A stretch of DNA of 64,000 nucleotides from Paraferrimonas sedimenticola (GTDB taxonomy: Bacteria; Pseudomonadota; Gammaproteobacteria; Enterobacterales; Shewanellaceae), in the NCBI RefSeq assembly GCF_002282855.1, contig NZ_NRIR01000001.1:620001-684000 (forward strand), read 5' to 3'. This document shows positions 19,235-26,774 of this stretch, in pieces (positions within the stretch are counted from its first letter, which is position 1; each line of letters opens with the position of its first letter). Made by a program: the position numbers and the translations under genes. Below the pieces are notes generated by a model. That model was not told the DNA's origin. It worked only from the letters and a program-made list of their open reading frames with translations, and ran no database searches.

Positions 19235-19285
19235 CTTTACAAAGACTGAGCTACTACAAAGACTAAGTTATAAAAAGAAAGAGTC

Positions 19286-19945
19286 ATGACAGACAGCACC
19301 CAAATCCTATTAGAAGACGCACAAGCCGCCGCTCAAGTGCTGCACAATGTGCTGATCTACTACCCATCAGCCGAGCTGATGGACACCTTCAAACAAAACC
19401 AACTCGGTGCCAATTGGCCGCGCTTTAACGACTCAGAGCAAAACCGCCAAGGCCGAGAATTGGTCCATGCCTATTTAGAGCAATACCAAGCCGACCAACA
19501 CACCCAATTGAGCCTAGATTATGGGCAACTGTTCTTTGGCCCTGGTCGCCCAAATGCCATGCCTTGGGGCTCGGTATACCTTGGTGAAGAAGGTATTCTC
19601 AACGACGATTCGACCACAGCGCTGCGCCGCTTTTTAAAAGACATCGGCTTGGTGTATCAGCTTGAGCGCAATCTACCAGCGGATCACATCGCTCTATTGT
19701 TTGGCTGTATCGCCGAACTGCTGCAAGCCATCTTGGCCAACCCAGATTCCGAGCAGACCGTGCAACAACTTATCGAGCTTTTGCAAAGCCATGTATTCCC
19801 TTGGTCTGACCGCTGCTTTAGCCAAGCGCTTGAGCACGCTAACAGCGATTTTTTCAAAGGCTTGGCACTATTGGCTCAAGACCTTCAATGCACCCTGACC
19901 CAAGCTCTGTCATTAGAGGTTGAGTCTCTAAAACTGTATCAATAA
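19286..19945 (+). CDS. dmsG: TorD-family molybdoenzyme chaperone
   Basis: A 219-residue, all-helical protein of the TorD/DmsD/NarJ chaperone family. The signature is the E-x-x-x-x-D-Y-x-x-L-F stretch seen as LSLDYGQLFFGPGRP near residue 80, followed by PWGSVYLGEEG. Such chaperones bind the Tat leader of the cognate reductase and hold it until cofactor insertion, so DmsA is the likely client. It occupies the dmsG position of the Shewanella dms operon. The next gene starts 4 bases after its stop, indicating cotranscription. Confidence 0.85.
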   Translation: MTDSTQILLEDAQAAAQVLHNVLIYYPSAELMDTFKQNQLGANWPRFNDSEQNRQGRELVHAYLEQYQADQHTQLSLDYGQLFFGPGRPNAMPWGSVYLGEEGILNDDSTTALRRFLKDIGLVYQLERNLPADHIALLFGCIAELLQAILANPDSEQTVQQLIELLQSHVFPWSDRCFSQALEHANSDFFKGLALLAQDLQCTLTQALSLEVESLKLYQ

Positions 19946-19949
19946 GCCT

Positions 19950-20390
19950 ATGACTGCACTCGGCGCTATCAAACAACAGTGGCATAAGTCCGATTATGCC
20001 GACCGCCTGGCCAAGCACTTAGCCCAGCAAAAATCGCTTAAGCGTTACTTCTCGGCCATGGTAGAGATGAACAAGCTGGCAGACTTAATTGCCGCTCTGA
20101 GTTTTCGCGAGCAAGACTGGCGCTTTCAGCAAGAAGAAATTAGCGACGATGCGCTGTTTCTGGCCTTGTTTGACTGCTTTCAGTTGTTGTTCGTCAAGCT
20201 GCTGCAAGGCTTGGAAATGCAGCAAGAAGAGTATGTGATTTTGGTGTTGGCCAGGCACTATGCTGAAGAGATGCAGAAGGCCGAGCTCACCCCAGAGCTG
20301 GTCAAACAGAGCAGCGCCCTACTCAAAGCCTTTGAGCAAGGCAACCAGCTGCGAGTGCAACGTCAAAGAGCCGCGCGCAACATGTGCTAG
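19950..20390 (+). CDS. dmsH: DmsH-like accessory protein of the dms operon
   Basis: A 146-residue, helix-rich soluble protein (MTALGAIKQQWHKSDYADRL...) with no signal peptide or metal-binding motif that I can see. It follows dmsG by 4 bases and ends the operon. Its position corresponds to dmsH of Shewanella, a gene of unproven function thought to help maturation of the reductase. Assignment rests on position more than on sequence. A few hydrophobic helices in the middle (ALFDCFQLLFVKLLQGL) suggest a protein-binding bundle. Confidence 0.6.
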   Translation: MTALGAIKQQWHKSDYADRLAKHLAQQKSLKRYFSAMVEMNKLADLIAALSFREQDWRFQQEEISDDALFLALFDCFQLLFVKLLQGLEMQQEEYVILVLARHYAEEMQKAELTPELVKQSSALLKAFEQGNQLRVQRQRAARNMC

Positions 20391-20407
20391 CGGCTCTCTC
20401 TGCCGTG

Positions 20408-21046
20408 TTAGCCTCGCGGCGCGTAAGTCTTAGCCGCTTCTAGAATCAAAGTCTCAGGCATGCGCACGCGATAATCCGGATTCACATAGCTAAATTGCAC
20501 CTTGCCGTCGGTGTCCAACAGATACACAGCAGGCACTGGCAACACAATACGGTCAGTGCCGTCAGCGGTGGCAAACACAGACCCCATCTTGTCGCGATAG
20601 CGCTTGGCAAGCGAGTCTTCTAGAAAGAAAGCCAGGCCAAAGGCGCGAATCGCATCCAAGCCATTATCTGATAGCAAAGTGTAATCAATCTCACCGTCGA
20701 TACGCGAGGCGTTCAAGCGCTCAGGAGTGTCTGGTGAGATGGCGGCCACCTGATAACCCAAGTCTTTAATTTGCGGAAGGACCTGCTGCAGCGATGCCAG
20801 TTGTTGATTGCAGAATGGACACCAGCCGCCGCGATAAAACACCAACAAGGTTGGCTGTTGCGCCGCCAATTGGTTCAGCGATACCTTCTCGCCCTTGTGA
20901 TCTTTCAAAGTCACGCTTGGCACCAACTGGCTATTGAGCAACGGGTGTACCTCTAGCGGTGATTCAGCAATCCCCTGTTGAGGGTCGGCAACCACACTGG
21001 CACTGAAAGCTATCGCGCTGATTAGTAAAGTAATTAAACGAGTCAT
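20408..21046 (-). CDS. Exported peroxiredoxin-like AhpC/TSA-family protein
   Basis: A 212-residue thioredoxin-fold protein with a signal peptide (MTRLITLLISAIAFSASVVA). The active-site region FYRGGWCPFCNQQL places two cysteines at residues 76 and 79, the C-x-x-C arrangement of peroxiredoxin-like AhpC/TSA proteins. It probably acts as a periplasmic peroxide- or disulfide-handling protein. ATG at 21046 is preferred over the longer frame (21073) because it starts the signal peptide and has GGA 10 bases upstream. It converges with dmsH, 17 bases away. Its physiological substrate is unknown. Confidence 0.85.
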   Translation of the reverse strand: MTRLITLLISAIAFSASVVADPQQGIAESPLEVHPLLNSQLVPSVTLKDHKGEKVSLNQLAAQQPTLLVFYRGGWCPFCNQQLASLQQVLPQIKDLGYQVAAISPDTPERLNASRIDGEIDYTLLSDNGLDAIRAFGLAFFLEDSLAKRYRDKMGSVFATADGTDRIVLPVPAVYLLDTDGKVQFSYVNPDYRVRMPETLILEAAKTYAPRG

Positions 21047-21156
21047 TTGAATTTTCCTTAGGTCAAATGGCACACTGGCAACTGTGATTAGAGTTAGACT
21101 GCCAAGCTAGACCGGCAGCTTTCAAGTTTTGTTGCACAAGTTCAAGGATGAGTCGA

Positions 21157-21621
21157 ATGCGAAAAATCGCAGTGCTGCTGTTTGCGCTCACCAGCTCAAG
21201 TGTTTACGCCGATGAATGGACCTTTGAAACCGGGATTGGCGTGGATTACGGTTTTGCCGGCATTCAAATGGGTTACAACCTTCCGGTAAAAAGCCTAGAG
21301 GCTTTTTTGGCGATTGGCCTTAACCAAAGCTTTGCCCGAGATTCAGGCCAGGTGATCAGCGGTGGTGCTGGCGGTAAGCTTTGGGTCAACAAATACATGG
21401 CCTTGGTGGCTTATGGCGGCGTGGTGAAATTGGAGAGCACTGGCGGTTACACCCCACCGGGTGAGCCCTCAAGCAGCGAGTACAAAGCCACTCCAGGTGC
21501 CTCGCTTGGAGTGAAGTTCTACTTCAGCGGCCGCCGTGAATCCGGCTGGACTTTAGGCGCCAATTACAATCAGTACAAAGGCGGCAGCTACCCCTTTATC
21601 AGCGTAGGATACCGATACTAA
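21157..21621 (+). CDS. Outer-membrane beta-barrel-like protein, unknown
   Basis: A 154-residue exported protein: signal peptide (MRKIAVLLFALTSSSVYA) and a mature chain of alternating Gly/aromatic strands (GIGVDYGFAGIQMGYN, GASLGVKFYFSG, TLGANYNQYKGGS) ending in Tyr-Arg-Tyr, a typical outer-membrane C-terminus. It resembles small OmpA-like or porin-like barrels but I cannot assign a family. ATG at 21157 was chosen since AAGGA lies 8 bases upstream; the ATG at 21148 sits directly on that AAGG. The stop overlaps the next ATG (TAATG), so the two genes are translationally coupled. Confidence 0.7.
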   Translation: MRKIAVLLFALTSSSVYADEWTFETGIGVDYGFAGIQMGYNLPVKSLEAFLAIGLNQSFARDSGQVISGGAGGKLWVNKYMALVAYGGVVKLESTGGYTPPGEPSSSEYKATPGASLGVKFYFSGRRESGWTLGANYNQYKGGSYPFISVGYRY

Positions 21622-22106
21622 TGAAATCCCTGTTGCTGGCCCTTGGCCTTATTGTTTTTCTGCCCTGCCAAGTGCTGGCGGCAGACATTTACTTAGTGCG
21701 TCACGCGGAGAAGCAATTAGATGTCAAAGATCCTGAGCTCACCGCTCAAGGTCAGCAACGCGCGTTGGCGTTAGCTGAGTTACTAAGACAAAAGCCAGTT
21801 GAGCGCATTATGAGCTCGGATTATCGTCGCACTCGACAAACTGCAGCCCCGCTGGCCGAGCAACTGGGCCAAACCGTAGAAATCTATAACGCCAAAGACC
21901 TGCAAGCACTAGCCAACACACTGCGCGAGCGCGCAGTGACTACGGTGGTGGTTGGGCATAGCAACACCACGCCCGAGCTGGCACTGCTGCTAGGTGCTCC
22001 GGATTTTGGCGAGATAGAAGAGAAGAGCGAATACGACCGCTTGTACGTGATTCCGCTGGATAATCCGCAACAGGCGGAGTTGTTGCGCTTTGGGGCTGGT
22101 CACTAG
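21621..22106 (+). CDS. Periplasmic histidine phosphatase-family protein
   Basis: A 161-residue protein with a signal peptide (cleavage near VLA-ADI) and a histidine phosphatase core: IYLVRHAEK (RHG motif, catalytic His near residue 28), the conserved Arg in SSDYRRTRQTA and the second His in VVVGHSNTTPEL. It is shorter than phytases and closest in size to SixA-like enzymes, but exported. Substrate is unknown. Its start overlaps the stop of the preceding outer-membrane gene, so both belong to one operon. Confidence 0.85.
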   Translation: MKSLLLALGLIVFLPCQVLAADIYLVRHAEKQLDVKDPELTAQGQQRALALAELLRQKPVERIMSSDYRRTRQTAAPLAEQLGQTVEIYNAKDLQALANTLRERAVTTVVVGHSNTTPELALLLGAPDFGEIEEKSEYDRLYVIPLDNPQQAELLRFGAGH

Positions 22107-22131
22107 TGGCTTTGACTCGAGTCGCTAGCCA

Positions 22132-23001
22132 CTAGTCGCTAACCAACTGCTCCACCAGCCACTGCCCCGCTTTACCCTGCTGGTTGCGCCACAACACCTC
22201 GATGGGCCAGCGGTTGCCGGATTGGCCAAAATCGAATTCCAAGTCCACCAGCTGGCCTGATTCAATCAAAGGCGCGGCCAGCTTGGCGGGATACATGGCA
22301 AAGCCCACCCCGCTTAATAGCAACTCACGTAATTGATAAAAACGGTCGACGCTTATTACTCGTGAAGAGTGACGCATAGCCTCGCGATACTCGGGTTTGG
22401 TGAAAAAGCCCTCAGCCAGCAAAAGCTGTTGGTGTAAATCGAAGTCCTCAATAGCCAAGTGACCCTTGCGTTTAACCAGATCGAACTGCGGCGCGCACAC
22501 AATCAGCCACTCGAACTCACCAATGGTGGATATTTGAAGCCCCCGCGGTAGGGTGTTGCGACTGGGCGCGATCATCACATCGAATTCATCGTCATAGCCA
22601 GACAAGGCCTCAGCATCCAGTACCTTAAGTTCGACAGTCGGGTACATAAGGCTGAGCTCGCGCAGCAGCTCGTTGAACTCGGGGTAATGGGTATAGGGAT
22701 GCAGAGCAATCGACAGGGACGACTCAACCCCTTGGCTAAGCAAGTCAGCGCTTTGCTCCATTTGTATGATGCGCGGCAAAATATCCAGCGCCTGAAAATA
22801 CAGGGCCTTGCCTGCATCGGTGAGTACTGGTCGCTTGCCCGCTTGACGCTCAAAAATCACCAAGTCCAAGTCGAACTCTAACGCCTGAATGGTTTTATTG
22901 ACCGCGGTGTTACTCACTCCCAGCTCGCGAGCGGCGGAAGAAAAGCTACCGTGTTTGGCCACAGCTACCAAGTACTGCAGTCGCTCTGTGGTGATGTGCA
23001 C
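22132..23001 (-). CDS. LysR-family transcriptional regulator
   Basis: A 289-residue regulator with the N-terminal winged helix-turn-helix (ERLQYLVAVAKHGSFSSAARELGVSNTAVNKTIQALEFDL split over residues 6-45) and a C-terminal periplasmic-binding-like effector domain. The start chosen is GTG at 23001 (MHITTERLQY) with GAGGGG about 6 bases upstream; the open frame reaches 23094 but that extension is unlike LysR proteins. It is divergent from the exported serine hydrolase at 23155 with a 153-base gap, the usual arrangement for a LysR regulator and its target. The inducer is not known. Confidence 0.85.
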   Translation of the reverse strand: MHITTERLQYLVAVAKHGSFSSAARELGVSNTAVNKTIQALEFDLDLVIFERQAGKRPVLTDAGKALYFQALDILPRIIQMEQSADLLSQGVESSLSIALHPYTHYPEFNELLRELSLMYPTVELKVLDAEALSGYDDEFDVMIAPSRNTLPRGLQISTIGEFEWLIVCAPQFDLVKRKGHLAIEDFDLHQQLLLAEGFFTKPEYREAMRHSSRVISVDRFYQLRELLLSGVGFAMYPAKLAAPLIESGQLVDLEFDFGQSGNRWPIEVLWRNQQGKAGQWLVEQLVSD

Positions 23002-23154
23002 AATTCCCCTCCCATTCTGACAAATCAACCTCCAACCTGAAGTTTGAAGTTTTGACACTAACATATTTCGGGGTTGGATTAGAATCTCCTCCATCAGCTA
23101 AACCTTTTGAATCACGTCGACGAAAACCCAGTCGACCAAATAGTGGAGATTCCT

Positions 23155-24432
23155 ATGAAACGTTCAGTTATCGCGCTAACCCTAGCCTCAGTTATGACAG
23201 CAGGCATGATGACCGCTGGCATGGCCCACGCCGTAGACTCTGCCGGCAAAACTCGCGTAGAAATGGGCGCGAACGAAACCAACCTTCTGCACCCAGACCA
23301 AAACCGCTACACCTACAAGCACATGTCTGAGTTCTTGCACACCAAGCAAATTGACTCGGGTGACGTAAAGGATTCAATCGTACTACCGTACGCCAAAAAG
23401 CAACTGGGCCTAGAGTTCACTTTCTCCCACCAAGGTAAAACCCTAGAGCTTGGCGAAATGCTCAACAAGCACCGCGCCGATGCCTTTGTGGTGCTGAAAG
23501 ACGGTGAGATCGTAATGGAAGAGTACTTCGACGGTCAGACCTACCGCACTCAACACCAAATGATGAGCGTGACCAAGTCGTTCACCGGTATTCTAGGCGC
23601 AACTTTGGTAGCCGAAGGCAAACTGGACCGCGACGCGCTAGTGAGCAAATACATCCCTGAATTGGCCGACTCAGCCTTTGGCGATGCCACCGTTGGCCAA
23701 GTACTGGACATGACCAACAACCTTAAGTACTCAGAGCACTACGAAGATCCAAACGCCGAAGTGTTCCAGCACGCCAAAACCGTTGGTCTAACTCCAATGG
23801 AAGAAGGTTACCAAGGTCCTAAAACCATTCACGACTTCCTAAAAGGTCTGAGCAAAGACGGTGACCGTCCACACGGCCAAGAGTTTCACTACCTGACCGC
23901 CAACACCGACGTGATTGGCTGGTTGATTTCAACCGTTGAAGGCAAGCCTTACAGCGATGTACTAGAAGAGCGCATTTGGTCAAAAATCGGTGCCGAGCGC
24001 GGTGCATACATCATGTCTGACGCGGCTTCAGTTGGCTTAGCTTCTGGTGGTCTAAACGGCATGGCTCGCGATATGGCTAAGTTCGGTCAAATGCTAGCTG
24101 ACGGCGGTAAGAACCTACGTGGCGAGCAACTGATTCACCCAGATGCAATCAAGTCTACCGAACAAGGTGGTAACCCAGCGAAGTTCGCCAAGGGCGGTTA
24201 CAGCTACGACGGCGCAGTCCTGGAAGGTTGGAGCTACAAGAACCAGTTCTGGCACAGCATGAACGAAAACAAAGCTTACACGGCTTTGGGCATCTTCGGT
24301 CAGTGGATCTACGTTGACCCAACCGCCAATGTAGTTGTGGTTCGCCAAGCCAGCCAAGTGGAATCGCTAAACGATCCAAACGATGCGGAAATGCTGTCTG
24401 CCATCAACGCCATTATTAAGGCGCTGGACTAA
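23155..24432 (+). CDS. Exported serine hydrolase, beta-lactamase class C / 6-aminohexanoate-dimer hydrolase-like
   Basis: A 425-residue protein with a signal peptide (MKRSVIALTLASVMTAG...AHA) and the serine beta-lactamase-like fold. The S-x-x-K motif is SVTK at residues 138-141, and the Tyr motif is in FHYLTANTDVIGWLI near 263. The pattern fits the EstB/NylB-like branch (esterases and amide hydrolases), not true class C beta-lactamases. It probably hydrolyses a small ester or amide in the periplasm. ATG at 23155 has GGAG 7 bases upstream. Divergent LysR at 22132-23001; strong terminator at 24484. Confidence 0.85.
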   Translation: MKRSVIALTLASVMTAGMMTAGMAHAVDSAGKTRVEMGANETNLLHPDQNRYTYKHMSEFLHTKQIDSGDVKDSIVLPYAKKQLGLEFTFSHQGKTLELGEMLNKHRADAFVVLKDGEIVMEEYFDGQTYRTQHQMMSVTKSFTGILGATLVAEGKLDRDALVSKYIPELADSAFGDATVGQVLDMTNNLKYSEHYEDPNAEVFQHAKTVGLTPMEEGYQGPKTIHDFLKGLSKDGDRPHGQEFHYLTANTDVIGWLISTVEGKPYSDVLEERIWSKIGAERGAYIMSDAASVGLASGGLNGMARDMAKFGQMLADGGKNLRGEQLIHPDAIKSTEQGGNPAKFAKGGYSYDGAVLEGWSYKNQFWHSMNENKAYTALGIFGQWIYVDPTANVVVVRQASQVESLNDPNDAEMLSAINAIIKALD

Positions 24433-24483
24433 TTCACAACTTTGGTCATCCTGGCAGGAACTATGGGTGGCCATCTACAACAA

Positions 24484-24510
24484 AGGGGAGCCAATCGGCT
24501 CCCCTTTTTT
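24484..24510 (+). terminator. Terminator after the serine hydrolase gene
   Basis: AGGGGAGCC and GGCTCCCCT enclose an AATC loop and are followed by TTTTTT on the plus strand. Confidence 0.9.
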
Positions 24511-24527
24511 CTTGTTAACTTAGTCTG

Positions 24528-25595
24528 TTACTGAGCTTTACAAGGCGAGAATACCGCTCGGTTTAGGCCCTGGCTGGCTTGCAACACAGTGTCGGCACAC
24601 ATGGTTTGGGTGAAGTCCACTGTGTCGTTGAAGTTGTAGCCAATTTGCTCACGAGTGTCGTAGTTGGTGAACAAGAAATCACCGTTGTCGTGGTTGTAAA
24701 CAAACTGAGTCCAAGTGGCGTAAGTCTCGCCGTTTACAGGGTCAATTAGGTCTTGTGGAACCAGGTTACCCGTGTTGTAGGTGCTTAGTAGCTTACCGCG
24801 AGTTTGTGCCCAGCTAGCGTCTTCTTTGAAAGTCACGTGCTTGGTGTTAAACAGGCCACGCAGGTTGCGGTCTAGCGAGCTGATTGAGCTTGGAATGCTC
24901 TTAGCTTCTAGGTCGTTCAGGTTAGCTTTAGCAACATAGGCACGGTGGTCTTGCTGCAATGGCGAATTGGCCATTACGCGCAAATCAGATTTCACATCAC
25001 CGCGGTGAACCACCATTTTGCCGCCTTCGTTCAATTGCAGCAGTGCAATGTCGCCCGACTTATCGTGAATAGAGATGTGCAAACCGTGCTGAGCGCCGTG
25101 CAAACCATCGGCCCATGCAATTTGCCATTCGTTGTTGTTAAAGGCATTTACCGCTTCTTCGGTGGTCGCATAGGTTTCGGTGATGTAGCGGATGACATCA
25201 AGGAAGCTAAGCGCTGGTGCACCTGTGTCTTTGTAGTCTTTGATGAATACTGCTGAGTCGTACATGTACAGCAAAGACGCACCCAGACCTTCAGAGTTGA
25301 TGGCATCAGAAGCCACACCGCCAAACACGTCCCACTCCATTTGCGCAATGGCGTGATACTTGGTGGTCCAGCTCATGGCACTCTTGTAGCTTGGAGTTTC
25401 AGAGACGTTTTTAATGCCCACAGGGTTTACTTGTGCCACGTTGCCCAGCTGATCACCCCAGTCCAAAGAGCGAACGGTCGATACACCGTGCGGTGTGTCC
25501 AGAGTGATGCGTGAACATGCGTTAGCAGCGCCAGTCATGGCAGCGATAGAAGCAGCAGCGATAGTGATGGCGGCGATTTTGTTAAGTTTGAACAT
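24528..25595 (-). CDS. Exported choloylglycine/penicillin V acylase-family Ntn hydrolase
   Basis: A 355-residue protein with a signal peptide ending AANA and a Cys at residue 27 immediately after it (ANA-CSRIT). In linear amide C-N hydrolases the nucleophile is an N-terminal Cys exposed by cleavage, so signal peptidase would activate the enzyme, as in exported penicillin V acylases. DWGDQ follows near residue 46 with other Ntn-fold residues. Targets in the family are bile salts, penicillin V and N-acyl homoserine lactones; I cannot choose among these. ATG at 25595 has GAGG 10 bases upstream; the longer frame to 25664 is not used. A LysR gene is divergent at 25767. Confidence 0.85.
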   Translation of the reverse strand: MFKLNKIAAITIAAASIAAMTGAANACSRITLDTPHGVSTVRSLDWGDQLGNVAQVNPVGIKNVSETPSYKSAMSWTTKYHAIAQMEWDVFGGVASDAINSEGLGASLLYMYDSAVFIKDYKDTGAPALSFLDVIRYITETYATTEEAVNAFNNNEWQIAWADGLHGAQHGLHISIHDKSGDIALLQLNEGGKMVVHRGDVKSDLRVMANSPLQQDHRAYVAKANLNDLEAKSIPSSISSLDRNLRGLFNTKHVTFKEDASWAQTRGKLLSTYNTGNLVPQDLIDPVNGETYATWTQFVYNHDNGDFLFTNYDTREQIGYNFNDTVDFTQTMCADTVLQASQGLNRAVFSPCKAQ

Positions 25596-25766
25596 AGTCT
25601 TTAAACCTCGTGTGAGCGTTTGGCTTGCTGAATAAAAAATGAGCCTGCTTGGCTTTGAGGTCATTATGAAGGTTTTTATGTATACTCAAAGCGTCTAAGG
25701 CTAGGGTTTAACCCGCCAAAAAGTGAGAGTAGTAGTCGATAGCGCCCAACCTAGAGGAATCGTCCT

Positions 25767-26642
25767 ATGGCTTATTCAATGGAGCAGCTACAAGCCTTTG
25801 TAGCGATTGTCGAGCAAGGCGGCATTCGCCAAGCCGCAAGAACTCTCAACAAACACGCCTCGACCGTGCGCGAGCAACTGACGGGGTTTGAAATAGACAC
25901 CAACCTCGAGCTATTTATTCGCCATCCAAAATCCCTAGAGCTCACCGAGCAAGGGCGCGACTTATACCAGTTTGCTAAAGCTGTGCTGCGCGAGAGTTTG
26001 CACCTAGAGCAAAGAGTGGAAAGCTTAGGCCAAGGGACGCCTGCCCGGCTGACCATCGCCATCGATACCGGCCTGCGCCAAGCGCGACTCAATCAAATCA
26101 TGGCCGAGCTGTTGGATGCCTTTCCGGGGATTGATTTAAAAGTGCTTAATGGCGACACCCAACAAGTACAAGCTTGGGTACTTAGCGGCGAGGCAGACGT
26201 GGCGCTGTGCTTTTCCACTATTCACCTGGCCGACAAACTCTCTTCGGTGCGTGGCTTTAGCTTTGAGGTGACACGGGTGGTGGCCAGCGATTTCGATTGC
26301 GCCGATACGGTTAGCATTCACGACTTGCGCGGCTGGCGGCAGATTACTTTTACTTTCTTTAGAGAGTCGGGGTTGGAGTTAGCGGACGTCACCAGCCATC
26401 AGGTGATTGAGTGCAATAACGCCGAGCAGATCATAGGACTTATAAAGCAAGGGGTGGGCTACGCCCATTTGCCTAAGTTTCGCTGTTTGGATGCGATTGA
26501 AAGCGGTGAGCTTAAGACGGTGTCTTTGGCCAACGAGAAACCCTGGTATTACTTTACCGATATTCTGTGGTTAGAAGAGCGCCCCATGGATGCCGCTAGT
26601 CGAATGTTCATTCAAAAAGTGCAGACACTGGATAATTGCTAG
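25767..26642 (+). CDS. LysR-family transcriptional regulator
   Basis: A 291-residue regulator with the N-terminal helix-turn-helix (MEQLQAFVAIVEQGGIRQAARTLNKHASTVREQL, in pieces over residues 5-40) and a substrate-binding domain. It is divergent from the Ntn acylase gene with a 171-base gap, which suggests control of that gene. GAGG lies 9 bases before the ATG. The recognition helix (NKHASTVREQLTGFE) differs from most LysR sequences, which carry a Q-[PS]-[AT]-[VL]-S pattern, so the operator may be atypical. Confidence 0.85.
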   Translation: MAYSMEQLQAFVAIVEQGGIRQAARTLNKHASTVREQLTGFEIDTNLELFIRHPKSLELTEQGRDLYQFAKAVLRESLHLEQRVESLGQGTPARLTIAIDTGLRQARLNQIMAELLDAFPGIDLKVLNGDTQQVQAWVLSGEADVALCFSTIHLADKLSSVRGFSFEVTRVVASDFDCADTVSIHDLRGWRQITFTFFRESGLELADVTSHQVIECNNAEQIIGLIKQGVGYAHLPKFRCLDAIESGELKTVSLANEKPWYYFTDILWLEERPMDAASRMFIQKVQTLDNC

Positions 26643-26719
26643 TCGACCATTGCTCGATCGGAAGTCAAAAAGCCGGAAGCCAAAAAGCCGAAACCAAGCT
26701 CACAACGACTTCATCTACC

Positions 26720-26752
26720 AAAAAAAAGCGGCTTTCCTCAGAAAGCCGCTTT
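26720..26752 (-). terminator. Terminator after the alkylsulfatase gene
   Basis: AAAGCGGCTTTC and GAAAGCCGCTTT form a 12-base stem with a CTCA loop; on the minus strand it ends in eight T. A shorter T-run on the other strand may also help end the LysR gene. Confidence 0.9.
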
Positions 26753-26774
26753 GCGTTTTGCCTGTATAAACAAT

